A DNA stretch of 52,447 nt from JAZDJJ01 sp043804035 (GCA_043804035.1 JAZDJJ010000144.1:1-52447), one strand, 5' to 3'. Shown: positions 1 through 7,689, counted from the first letter of the stretch. Notes: generated by a model from the letters alone, not told the origin. Numbers and translations are program-made.

Positions 1-1
1 T

Positions 2-370
2 TTGATAAATCTTCTTAAAGCAAGAGGAATAGATATATCTAATACTTTTTGTCGTAATACATATAACTATGAAGGGCAAAACGGAGAAATAGATATTATT
101 GCTGCTAATGGAAAAGATGCAGTAGTGGTTGAAGTCAAAACGACATTACGTCCTGATGATGTTACTAAATTTATGAAAGGTAATTTGCATTTATTTAAAA
201 AAGCATTTAAGCGATTTGCCGATTGCAATGTTTATGGAGCAGTTGCCTTTCTCAGATCAGAAAGTAATGCTCACATCATGGCAGAACGACAAGGACTTTA
301 TGTAATACGTGCAACAGGCAACAGCGCCGCTATTATCAACAAAAAAGAATTTAAGCCGAAAGAATTTTAA
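2..370 (+). CDS. PD-(D/E)XK nuclease-like hypothetical protein, 3' part
   Basis: The frame is open from the left edge, so the N-terminus lies outside the window and the first codon here (TTG) need not be a start. The visible 122 residues contain GEIDIIAANG followed by VVVEVKTTL, which is the D...ExK core of the restriction-endonuclease-like fold. The predicted strand-helix order after it also fits. Proteins of this kind are common in Bacteroidota and mostly uncharacterised. No methyltransferase or other restriction-modification gene is visible beside it. The fold assignment is reasonable, but the function is unknown. Confidence 0.55.
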   Translation: MINLLKARGIDISNTFCRNTYNYEGQNGEIDIIAANGKDAVVVEVKTTLRPDDVTKFMKGNLHLFKKAFKRFADCNVYGAVAFLRSESNAHIMAERQGLYVIRATGNSAAIINKKEFKPKEF

Positions 371-430
371 TATGGAATAATTTATTTCGTTTTTAGTATA
401 ATTGTTTTATTTAATCTGAAACCCAAAATT

Positions 431-667
431 ATGTTACTTGAAATTATCACTCCCGACAAAAAGATTTACAGCGGAGAAATTAACTCTGTAAAACTACCCG
501 GCACTACAGGTTCATTTGGCGTTTTGAAAAATCACGCTCCTTTAATTTCTTCTCTCAAAAAGGGAAATGTAAAAGTTATTGACGAGCAGAAACAAAATCA
601 TTCATTCGCCATCAATGGCGGAATCGTGGAAGTTTTGAAAAACAAAATTACTGTTTTGACTGAATGA
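431..667 (+). CDS. atpC: F1Fo ATP synthase epsilon subunit, short form
   Basis: The 78-residue protein is only the N-terminal beta-sandwich of the epsilon subunit (family ATP-synt_DE_N). Family landmarks are MLLEIITPD at the start, LPGTTGSFGVLKNHAPLIS in the middle and FAINGGIVEV near the end. The C-terminal helical hairpin that can inhibit rotation is absent, as is usual in Bacteroidota. The subunit sits on the central stalk and couples F1 to the c-ring. The expected partner atpD is not directly upstream. The stop overlaps the start of the next gene as ATGA (664-667), which suggests translational coupling. Confidence 0.93.
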   Translation: MLLEIITPDKKIYSGEINSVKLPGTTGSFGVLKNHAPLISSLKKGNVKVIDEQKQNHSFAINGGIVEVLKNKITVLTE

Positions 668-2490
668 AAAAAAAGAAACCAGCAGACAAATTTGTTTCTA
701 ATAAAAAAGACCGATTAATTTCATTTCTTGTTTTTGCTTTTGCATTTCTTCTTTATGCAAATACGCTAAATCACGGATATGTATTGGATGATGATATAGT
801 GTATCTGAAGAACAAAGATGTGCAGGCAGGATTCGGTGGAATTAAAAATATTCTCTCTCATAGTTTCATTTACGGTTTCACCGGGCATAACGACCAGTCC
901 TATCGTCCTGTCGTACTTATCATTTACGCAATTGAAAAAGAAATTTTCGGGAACAATCCTCATGCTGGACATTTCACTAATGTTTTGCTGTTTGCATTTT
1001 CGTGTTTGCTTCTCTACAAGTTATTGCAAAAAATGTTCATAAAAATACATGGTTTTTCTATATTTCATTCATCATTTGCAATTCGTGATTTGTCATTCAT
1101 CATTGCTCTTCTCTTTGTCTCTCATCCAATTCACACCGAAGCAGTGGCAAACATCAAAGGCAGAGATGATATTTTGAATTTTATTTTTCTGGAATTATCA
1201 CTTCTCTTCATTCTGAAATTTATTGATGAGAAAGCAAACAAACATTTGATATTAAGTGTTTTGTTTTTCTTTTTTTCGCTTCTCTGCAAAGAAATAGCAG
1301 TAACATTCATGGCAATTATTCCGCTCACGGTTTTCTTTTTTAGAGAAGTCCCAATTAAAAAAATCGCGATACTTTCTATTCCATTCGTTGTAACATTTGG
1401 AGTTTACATGCTCATCAGAAGTTCGGTACTAGAGACGATAACTTTCGCCGAGAAAATGAAAATAATAAATAATACACTCGTTGCTGCTACAAATGAATCA
1501 GATAGAATTGCAACTGCCATTTTTATCCTCGGAAAATATATTTCGCTTCTCTTTTTTCCTCTTCATTTGTCATGGGATTATTCTTACAATCAAATTCCCA
1601 TTATGGGATTTTCGGATGTAAAAGTGATAATTACTCTACTCGTTTTTGCAGGATTAGGATTTTATGTATTAAAAACTTTTCACAGAAAAGATGCAGTTGC
1701 TTATTGTATCCTTTTCTTTTTTATAACGATGTTGGTAGTATCAAATATTTTTATCATGATTGGAGCAACACTCGGCGAAAGATTTCTGTTTACTTCTTCT
1801 CTTGCATTTTGTATAGCCATTCCGATTTTACTGATGAGATTCGGGAAGAATGTATTTTATGGAATTGTTTGTGTTATGATATTTTTTTTCTCTTTCAAAA
1901 CATTTGACCGCAATAATGATTGGAAAGATAATTTTTCTCTCTTCACTTCTGGTGCCAAAGATTGTCCAAATAGTTCTCGTGTGCAAAGTGCGATGGGTTC
2001 TGCTTACCGCGAACAAGCAGAGCGGGAAACCGATAGGAACAAACGCATTATGCTGTTTCAGAAAGCCCTTGAGCATTACAATAAAGCAACTGCCATACTT
2101 CCTGAAAATACAGAAGCATTGTATAATGCAGGAGTTTCTTACTATGGAATAGGGGACGGAGAAAATGCACTACGTGTTTATCAGCAAACTTTGAAATATG
2201 AACCCGGCTATACATCAGCAGCAAATAATCTTGGCGTTATTTTTTTTGAAAGAAAAGATTATTCATCTGCGAAAAAATATTTTACTCAAGCAATTTCTTA
2301 CGATTCAAACAATGCAGATGCACTCGGAAATCTTGGAGCCATCAATCACAACTTGGGAGATTTAAAAACTGCTATTTCGTTTTATGAAAGAGCGTTGAAT
2401 TTAAATCCGAATAATCAAAATATTTTAAGTAATCTTCAGAAAGCAAAGACAAGTTTAAATTCCATGCAACAAAATCAATCCTTAAAATAG
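664..2490 (+). CDS. TMTC-like polytopic membrane protein with C-terminal TPRs
   Basis: 608 residues. Roughly residues 18-415 form many hydrophobic segments, and about 430-600 hold TPRs (units such as ALYNAGVSYYGIGD, AANNLGVIFFERKD and ALGNLGAINHNLGD). The first lumenal or periplasmic loop carries an acidic cluster, LDDD at 41-44. Later come QSYRPV and HPIHTEAVANIKGRDD. These match the GT-C/DUF1736 plus TPR architecture of eukaryotic TMTC O-mannosyltransferases and their bacterial relatives. A lipid-linked sugar transferase acting on exported proteins is an inference from family, and the substrate is unknown. The start overlaps the atpC stop by 4 bp. Confidence 0.72.
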   Translation: MKKKKPADKFVSNKKDRLISFLVFAFAFLLYANTLNHGYVLDDDIVYLKNKDVQAGFGGIKNILSHSFIYGFTGHNDQSYRPVVLIIYAIEKEIFGNNPHAGHFTNVLLFAFSCLLLYKLLQKMFIKIHGFSIFHSSFAIRDLSFIIALLFVSHPIHTEAVANIKGRDDILNFIFLELSLLFILKFIDEKANKHLILSVLFFFFSLLCKEIAVTFMAIIPLTVFFFREVPIKKIAILSIPFVVTFGVYMLIRSSVLETITFAEKMKIINNTLVAATNESDRIATAIFILGKYISLLFFPLHLSWDYSYNQIPIMGFSDVKVIITLLVFAGLGFYVLKTFHRKDAVAYCILFFFITMLVVSNIFIMIGATLGERFLFTSSLAFCIAIPILLMRFGKNVFYGIVCVMIFFFSFKTFDRNNDWKDNFSLFTSGAKDCPNSSRVQSAMGSAYREQAERETDRNKRIMLFQKALEHYNKATAILPENTEALYNAGVSYYGIGDGENALRVYQQTLKYEPGYTSAANNLGVIFFERKDYSSAKKYFTQAISYDSNNADALGNLGAINHNLGDLKTAISFYERALNLNPNNQNILSNLQKAKTSLNSMQQNQSLK

Positions 2491-2513
2491 TTTTTCTAAA
2501 TTCGCAAACTTTA

Positions 2514-2601
2514 GGAGAGATGTCCGAGTGGTTTAAGGAGCACGCCTGGAAAGTGTGTGTGCCTCAAAAGGGTACCGTGGGTTCGAATCCCACTCTCTCC
2601 G
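2514..2601 (+). tRNA. tRNA-Ser (anticodon GGA)
   Basis: The cloverleaf can be drawn by eye. The acceptor stem pairs GGAGAGA (2514-2520) with TCTCTCC (2594-2600) and has a G discriminator base. The anticodon stem CACGC/GTGTG encloses CTGGAAA, giving anticodon GGA at 2548-2550 (reads UCC/UCU). A long variable arm typical of serine tRNAs follows, then the T loop GTTCGAATC. The 88-nt length fits a class II tRNA. CCA is not encoded. It lies between the TPR protein and the convergent hldD. Confidence 0.96.
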
Positions 2602-2638
2602 CTGAAAAAACTTTTTGAATGGATATAAAGATTTGACA

Positions 2639-3604
2639 TTAATAGCGAATTGTTCCTGATAAGTAATGTTGTATGTAATCAGATATTCCTTCTTCCATAG
2701 AGAAAAAGTTTTTGTCATAACTGATACTCCTGAGTTTTTCCATTTTCGCTTCGGTGAAATACTGGTATTTATTTCTGATGTCAGATGGTGTGTCAATAAA
2801 TTCTATTTGTGGTATTTTCCCGAGAGCAGAAAATACATTCTTTGCAAGATCCGAAAATGTTCTAGATTTCCCTGACCCAAGATTATAGATTCCTGAGTTT
2901 TTACGATGAAGCATGAACCAATGCAAAACTTCCATCACATCTTTCACATAAATAAAATCGCGCAACTGTTCACCATCTTTGTATTTTGGATTGTGTGAAC
3001 GGAATAATTTTACTTTTCCTGTTTCCTGAATTTGATTGAATGAATGAAATACCACCGAAGCCATTCTTCCTTTATGATATTCATTTGGTCCATACACATT
3101 AAAAAATTTAAGTCCTGCCCAGAAGTACGGTTTTCTCTCTTGCTTTAACGCCCATTTGTCAAATTCATTTTTTGATTCTCCATAAAGATTGAGGGGTATT
3201 AATTTTTCTATCACTTCGTGGTTATCTTCATAGCCAAATTCTCCTCCTCCATAAGTGGCAGCCGAAGAAGCATACACTAATGGAAGTCCGTATTCAACAC
3301 ATACATTCCAAACATCTTTAGAAAAGTTAAGATTGAGTTTATTAAAAATATTTTTGTCGGATTCAATAGTATCGGTTCTTGCACCAATGTGAAAAACAAA
3401 TTGCACAAAGCGATGATTTTCTCTAAGCCATTGCGGAAAGATATCGCGGTAAACTTCTTTTGAAAATATCTTACCGAAAAGATTTTTATTTTTCTCTTCT
3501 TTTGAAAAATCATCCACTACAACAATGTCCTTGTATCCTTCCTCGTTAAGTTTTTTTACAAGGCAGGAACCAATAAATCCTGTGGCACCGGTAACTACAA
3601 TCAT
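2639..3604 (-). CDS. hldD: ADP-L-glycero-D-manno-heptose 6-epimerase
   Basis: 321 residues, an extended short-chain dehydrogenase/reductase. The NAD(P)-binding GATGFIGS is at residues 6-13, the catalytic YASSAATYG segment at 111-119 and the YxxxK motif YGESK at 141-145. The HldD-typical FFNVYGPNEYHKGRMASV and the downstream DGEQLRDFIYVKDV are also present. The enzyme converts ADP-D-glycero- to ADP-L-glycero-D-manno-heptose for the lipopolysaccharide inner core, in the cytoplasm. Length and start match the family. No other heptose genes are adjacent. A 7-bp tandem repeat lies just upstream of its start. Confidence 0.92.
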   Translation of the reverse strand: MIVVTGATGFIGSCLVKKLNEEGYKDIVVVDDFSKEEKNKNLFGKIFSKEVYRDIFPQWLRENHRFVQFVFHIGARTDTIESDKNIFNKLNLNFSKDVWNVCVEYGLPLVYASSAATYGGGEFGYEDNHEVIEKLIPLNLYGESKNEFDKWALKQERKPYFWAGLKFFNVYGPNEYHKGRMASVVFHSFNQIQETGKVKLFRSHNPKYKDGEQLRDFIYVKDVMEVLHWFMLHRKNSGIYNLGSGKSRTFSDLAKNVFSALGKIPQIEFIDTPSDIRNKYQYFTEAKMEKLRSISYDKNFFSMEEGISDYIQHYLSGTIRY

Positions 3605-3611
3605 ACTCTAT

Positions 3612-3688
3612 GAATTATGAATTACGAATTACGAATTATGAATTATGAATTACGAATTATGAATTATGAATTATGAATTATGAATTAC
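3612..3688. repeat. Eleven tandem copies of the heptamer GAATTAY
   Basis: Eleven uninterrupted 7-bp units, each GAATTAT or GAATTAC, occupy 77 bp between the hldD start and the next gene on the same strand. Related heptamers reappear at the ends of trpC and trpF and in the trpD-trpC spacer. A simple-sequence array this close upstream of hldD could vary in copy number. Confidence 0.95.
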
Positions 3689-3758
3689 GAATATAGAAAA
3701 AAATGCACTCTATAATTTGTTAATCAAAAACTATTCTCCTCTATGAATGAACGTGGCT

Positions 3759-4187
3759 TTAATTAAAAATATGCAATACAGTTCCGTCAAAAATAACTTG
3801 GTAGTATTTAAGCGGAATAGTTGCTGGTCCTTGATTTGCAGAACCATCAGTGATAAGAAATTTTGAACCGCAGACAGCATCAGTTGCAATAAGATTTGAT
3901 GCATCAATCGCCACTTGATTTGCATCAGAAGTTTTATAGGTACAATGACGGTCGTAAGCCATAAATTCGGTCTGTGATTTTCTGAACACGATAATTCCTT
4001 TGGACCCACCTGAAATATAAATCCATCCTCCGATAGCGTTCAACTGTAAAAAATCAGGATCAGTGGAATACAAATAAATGTCAACATATACATTGGGTAC
4101 TTCGTCTCTATCTTTCTTGCATCCTATGAAAATAAAAAGGAGCAGCAAAGCCAAAGAAATATTATTATACCGGAAATATCTGTTCAT
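3759..4187 (-). CDS. Lipoprotein with a degenerate Rieske-like fold
   Basis: 142 residues with a signal peptide and lipobox FIFIGC (lipidated Cys23) followed by KKD, consistent with a Bacteroidota lipoprotein. The rest resembles a Rieske domain: AYDRHCTY at 77-84, VCGSKF at 105-110, then DGSANQGPATIPLKYYQV and a final VLHI strand. In a functional Rieske site the ligands are CxH and CxxH. Here the equivalent residues are Cys82/Tyr84 and Asp103/Cys106, so a [2Fe-2S] cluster is unlikely. The two cysteines could form a disulfide instead. The gene begins 9 bp after the HEPN gene stop and is probably in the same transcript. Function is unknown. Confidence 0.65.
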   Translation of the reverse strand: MNRYFRYNNISLALLLLFIFIGCKKDRDEVPNVYVDIYLYSTDPDFLQLNAIGGWIYISGGSKGIIVFRKSQTEFMAYDRHCTYKTSDANQVAIDASNLIATDAVCGSKFLITDGSANQGPATIPLKYYQVIFDGTVLHIFN

Positions 4188-4196
4188 TTTGGTTTA

Positions 4197-4619
4197 TTAT
4201 TGATCTATTATATCGTTGTAATCAACAGATATATTCATCTTAGAAGTAATAGTTAGTCGAATATTTTTAGCAATAGAAATAGATTTTTCGACTTTCTCAT
4301 TAGATAAATTTATTGTTTCGTTGGGGTATCTTATTTCAACTGCATAACTTTGTAATTCTAATAAATCATCATAATATTTTTGAATTTCAGGATCCTTTGG
4401 AGTTATCAATTCAAGCAAATATATCAAGTCATGATATCTTTTGAATTCTATATCAAGAAAAATCAAATATCCTTTTAAATACTTCTCTACTGCTTGCTGA
4501 CAATGAAATGTTGTCGTATCTAAGTAATCCGGTATATGCAAATGGGTTACCTTAGCCGTTCCCAGGTCATGGTCAGCTTTAATAATCCACTGAATTATTT
4601 CATTATTTTTCTCGTTCAT
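4197..4619 (-). CDS. HEPN domain protein
   Basis: 140 residues, all-helical HEPN fold. The recognisable signature is FHCQQAVEKYLKGYL, followed by KRYHDLIYLL and a terminal segment with EIRYPNE. The gene overlaps the upstream nucleotidyltransferase gene by 17 bp, the usual arrangement of MNT/HEPN toxin-antitoxin pairs. In known pairs the HEPN protein is an RNase toxin with an Rx4-6H motif, and the MNT partner modifies it. I do not see Rx4-6H here: the Arg of RYPNE has no His 4-6 residues later. RNase activity is therefore uncertain. Confidence 0.82.
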   Translation of the reverse strand: MNEKNNEIIQWIIKADHDLGTAKVTHLHIPDYLDTTTFHCQQAVEKYLKGYLIFLDIEFKRYHDLIYLLELITPKDPEIQKYYDDLLELQSYAVEIRYPNETINLSNEKVEKSISIAKNIRLTITSKMNISVDYNDIIDQ

Positions 4620-4923
4620 ATAGGGTTTTTCCGGTATTTAATACTTCATAAACAAAGCTATATTTGTTCTCTTTTGATTCTTCAATTTCTTTTGGAGTAT
4701 AAACAATTAAATCTATTGGAATCATTGCTCCCCATAATAATTTCCTAACATGGATTGATCGCTGGGGCCTTGAAATATCTGTGTCTTTTATTACAAACAA
4801 ATCAAGATCACTATTTTCATTCGGATTCCCATTTGCATAAGAACCGAATAAAATAATTTTCTCCGGATTGTAGGAGTATACAATCTTATTTACAATCTCC
4901 GATATCTTATCTTGTTTGATCAT
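4603..4923 (-). CDS. Minimal nucleotidyltransferase (MNT) partner of HEPN
   Basis: 106 residues of the DNA polymerase beta-like nucleotidyltransferase superfamily. The active-site signature GSYANGNPNENSDLDL gives the Gly-Ser and the DxD metal ligands, and the Asp in IPIDLIVYT is the likely third carboxylate. In studied MNT/HEPN modules this protein is the antitoxin and transfers adenylyl groups to the HEPN toxin. It is first in the group and overlaps the HEPN gene. It starts from ATG at 4923. Confidence 0.87.
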   Translation of the reverse strand: MIKQDKISEIVNKIVYSYNPEKIILFGSYANGNPNENSDLDLFVIKDTDISRPQRSIHVRKLLWGAMIPIDLIVYTPKEIEESKENKYSFVYEVLNTGKTLYEREK

Positions 4924-4979
4924 ACTTTTTTGCTAAAATACTATTTTTTTATTGAATTTATTTATATGCCTGATTTTTT

Positions 4980-5150
4980 GGCTTGGCGGTAACGTTCCGC
5001 AGGTTTATGGCAATACGGGAATGAATCTCCCCGTAGCAAGCCGAGTAGTATTTTATTGATAAAAACAAACTTATACTTTTTTATTATCATTTTTTTTACA
5101 CTCGGATTACGTTTTGCTAAATCCGAGAGAGCGGGAGTAGTATTTTATTG
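4980..5150. repeat. Two hairpin plus GAGTAGTATTTTATTG units in direct repeat
   Basis: An exact 16-bp direct repeat, GAGTAGTATTTTATTG, lies at 5043-5058 and 5135-5150. Each copy follows an inverted repeat: GGCTTG (4980-4985) with CAAGCC (5037-5042), and CTCGGATT (5101-5108) with AATCCGAG (5120-5127). The second copy ends exactly where the stop codon of the next leftward gene begins. The rest of the interval holds nothing recognisable. Confidence 0.7.
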
Positions 5151-5828
5151 TCAGAACACATACCCAATCTTAAGACTTATTGGAATGTTGTAGGTAAATC
5201 GTCTTCCTTGCTCAATCGTCTCGTATGAATAACCTTTATGCCAAATAGCACCAAGTTTGTCTGATTGGTTTATTCTGCCGTCATGTGTAATGTCCCAACG
5301 CTTAGCACCAATACCTGCGGAAAGATCAATTATTAAATGTATGATTGATATTTGCAAGCCCCATCTAAGATTGAAACTTACGCCAGTTCTATTAACTAAA
5401 ATAGAGTCCAAGTAACTATTTGCATAAGATACTGAGTCACGTAACCAAGTCTGAGAACCAAATCTCTCGATTGTATTGAATGTCGATTTGTCATAGGTCA
5501 AGTCAGAAGCAAAGTACTGTCTAACTATTGAGTTGGCTGTATAAAAATATTTTCCTGCAATCGAAAGTCTGCCACCATGAATGTTTGTGTGTTCATTAAA
5601 ATTCATTTTGAATAAGTCAACGAAGTACATTGCGGAAATTTCGGCAGAAACTTTTTTGGAAAATAATCTTTCATAACTTAATTCAAGTCCATTGTCAAAA
5701 AAATTAACCGTCGCTGAAGGAGAAAACTTAATTTGATTCTTAAAAGTTGCACTACTGTCCTGTCCATCTATGAAATGAACCTGAAAAAATAAAGCAATTA
5801 ATGGTAATATGTAAATTTGTCTTTTCAA
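5151..5828 (-). CDS. Putative outer-membrane beta-barrel protein, uncharacterised
   Basis: 225 residues. An N-terminal signal peptide (MKRQIYILPLIALFFQVHF, cleavage probably near DGQ) is followed by alternating hydrophobic/polar strands rich in aromatic residues. The protein ends in LKIGYVF, a terminal phenylalanine typical of outer-membrane beta-barrels. No family is recognised. Repeats border it on both sides (4980-5150 and 5956-6126), and the stretch looks like an accessory insertion. No operon partner is evident. Confidence 0.55.
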   Translation of the reverse strand: MKRQIYILPLIALFFQVHFIDGQDSSATFKNQIKFSPSATVNFFDNGLELSYERLFSKKVSAEISAMYFVDLFKMNFNEHTNIHGGRLSIAGKYFYTANSIVRQYFASDLTYDKSTFNTIERFGSQTWLRDSVSYANSYLDSILVNRTGVSFNLRWGLQISIIHLIIDLSAGIGAKRWDITHDGRINQSDKLGAIWHKGYSYETIEQGRRFTYNIPISLKIGYVF

Positions 5829-5955
5829 TAAAATTGGCTATAACTTGTTTCTCGCTCACCTTTGTGGTGATATATTCATTGTTTTTGGGTAGATTGCTAC
5901 ACCTTTTGTGCTCAATCCTACAAATCGAAATTGTCTGCGGAATTCTTTATATTCT

Positions 5956-6126
5956 TAGGACTTATGCACAAATGTAAAAATATAATTAGAATACATGCCG
6001 ATTTTTCGGACTGTGCTGTGGCGTGATAGAAAAATTTACACAAAAAAAATATTTTTAGTGGTGGTTTTTTATTGATGGCGGGTCAATCCCGCCATGACGA
6101 AAGTTGTTCTTTTTGCGTAAGTCCTA
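5956..6126. mobile_element. Small non-coding element bounded by TAGGACTTAYGCA inverted repeats
   Basis: TAGGACTTATGCA at 5956-5968 faces TGCGTAAGTCCTA at 6114-6126, near-perfect 13-bp terminal inverted repeats 171 bp apart. Inside is an 8-bp stem, ATGGCGGG/CCCGCCAT (6075-6095), of a palindrome seen again near 8113 and 23153. No ORF is contained. The layout resembles a MITE or IS relic, but no target duplication was identified. The same end sequence recurs at 7954 and 8163. Confidence 0.6.
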
Positions 6127-6153
6127 TTATATTTTTGTCTATACTTGTCAACA

Positions 6154-6492
6154 ATGAAATTACTCATCAGAATATTTATTTTCTTTTTTGTGCTTTTTTC
6201 CATCCCTGTTTTTTCGCAGGAGAAAACAGATGAGACAAAAACAGAAAAGAAACAGGATGTGGAAAGCAGAAAGGCAAAACGGAAAAAGGCAAGAAAAGAA
6301 TGGAAGGAAAAAAGAGAAGGATTACGGATTGAACGTAAAGCCATTCGCCAGCATGAAAAACGTTTGCAGACCAAAGAAACACGTAAGCGATTAAGAAAGA
6401 ACAAGCAGAAAGCCGACAGAGTGAATCGGAATAAGAAAGAATTTTTTCTAATACGTTTGTTTAAGCCAAAGCCGAAAACAGGAACGTGGTAA
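6154..6492 (+). CDS. Small exported Lys/Arg-rich protein, uncharacterised
   Basis: 112 residues from the ATG at 6154; an in-frame TTG nine bases earlier is less likely to be the start. A signal peptide (MKLLIRIFIFFFVLFSIPVFSQ) precedes a mature part that is mostly Lys, Arg and Glu with few hydrophobic residues, ending KPKPKTGTW. It is probably helical and very basic. I recognise no domain. Its stop codon is immediately followed by the stop codon of the convergent TlpA-like gene, with no bases between them. Confidence 0.6.
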   Translation: MKLLIRIFIFFFVLFSIPVFSQEKTDETKTEKKQDVESRKAKRKKARKEWKEKREGLRIERKAIRQHEKRLQTKETRKRLRKNKQKADRVNRNKKEFFLIRLFKPKPKTGTW

Positions 6493-7689
6493 CTAATTTA
6501 TCAACTCTTTTATTTTTTCTTCAAGAGAAGGTCCTCTTAATTTTTTACCAACAATTTTTCCTTCACGGTCAATAAGACAAGTGAAAGGAATGGCATTAAA
6601 ATCGTAAAGTTTGGTAATCGGAGAATTCCACTGTTTGAGATCGCTCACATGATTTTTCCAAGAAAGTTTATCTTTTGCAATGGCTTCTATCCATGCTTTT
6701 TTATTAAGGTCCAATGATACACTAAAAATATCGAATCCTTTGTCTTTATATTTATTGTAAATCTTCACCACAAAAGGATTATCTGCCCTACATGGTTTGC
6801 ACCATGATGCCCAAAAATCAATCAACACAATTTTTCCTTTAAGTGAAGAAAGTGATAACGGTTTTCCATCAGGAGTGTTCATTGTTATATCAGGAGCCAT
6901 AGCACCAACGGAAAGCCGTTTTGCATCCTGCACATAATTGTAAAATCCTTTCAGCCGCTCCATGTTCGGATATTTTTTTGTAAGTGCATCAACAACTTTT
7001 TCATAGTAAGAAATATTTTCATCAAGGTTCATCATTTGAATAGCAGAGAGCGTGGCAAAGGAGCCAAGATTTTCGTCAATAAATTTTTTGAGAAACACAT
7101 TATGCTCGTCAGAGATTTTTTGAATCTTTTCTGAAAATTTATTAAAGGTTGGTTCCAAAATTTTAGAGAGCGAATCAATACTAACTGAATCTTTTGTTGT
7201 ATTCAGGAATACTTCAAAAACTTTGCGAATAGAATCTTGTTTTTGTTTGAGCACATCCACTTTCTTAAAATTCTTTTCCGACTGCTCGTTGAACTTCAGG
7301 AATATTTCAGAATCCTTTGAGCCCGATACTTTATAGGTTTTGGCAAGATTAGTGGCATCTGCTTCAAATGTTAATTTTTCAGTGCTGTCAAGGATGATGG
7401 TAGCGAAATCGGTCTGACTGATTTTTATGTTGTAAAAACCTTTTTCAGGAACTTTTTTTAGAAAATAAAATTCACCATTTTCATTTGCTATTACAGAATC
7501 AATGACTTCCATTTGTGAAGTGTTCATATTCACCAACAGAAACATCAATCCTTTGCCATTTGTAATTTTTCCATGTATCTGATAATTTGATTTTTCTTTC
7601 TCACTTCCGCAAGAAAAAACAATGGCAAGGACAAACGTTAATACTGCAAGATATGAAGAAGAAGAAAAAAATAGTTTAGTGTTTTTCAT
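6493..7689 (-). CDS. TlpA-family thiol-disulfide oxidoreductase lipoprotein
   Basis: 398 residues. The lipobox ends at Cys27 (AIVFSC), so the protein is lipid-anchored in the envelope. Residues about 35-130 resemble the DUF4369 beta domain common in Bacteroidota thioredoxin-like proteins. A helical middle follows, then an AhpC/TSA-like thioredoxin fold from about 262, with active site WASWCKPC at 293-300 (Cys297 and Cys300). The cis-proline region is AIPFTCLID. It probably reduces or rearranges disulfides outside the cytoplasm; the substrate is unknown. It appears to be monocistronic. Confidence 0.88.
   Translation of the reverse strand: MKNTKLFFSSSSYLAVLTFVLAIVFSCGSEKEKSNYQIHGKITNGKGLMFLLVNMNTSQMEVIDSVIANENGEFYFLKKVPEKGFYNIKISQTDFATIILDSTEKLTFEADATNLAKTYKVSGSKDSEIFLKFNEQSEKNFKKVDVLKQKQDSIRKVFEVFLNTTKDSVSIDSLSKILEPTFNKFSEKIQKISDEHNVFLKKFIDENLGSFATLSAIQMMNLDENISYYEKVVDALTKKYPNMERLKGFYNYVQDAKRLSVGAMAPDITMNTPDGKPLSLSSLKGKIVLIDFWASWCKPCRADNPFVVKIYNKYKDKGFDIFSVSLDLNKKAWIEAIAKDKLSWKNHVSDLKQWNSPITKLYDFNAIPFTCLIDREGKIVGKKLRGPSLEEKIKELIN

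Noticed and set aside
2533..2796. 87-codon leftward frame over tRNA-Ser
   Set aside because: It reads through the complement of the tRNA (REWDSNPRYPFEAHTLSRRAP is the typical false translation of a serine tRNA) and the hldD tail.
3612..3688. Tandem repeats considered as a CRISPR array
   Set aside because: Units are 7 bp with no spacers, and no cas genes are present.
4980..5150. Possible integron attC or attachment site
   Set aside because: There are inverted repeats, but I could not find the GTTRRRY/RYYYAAC core pair or an integrase, so only a repeat is reported.
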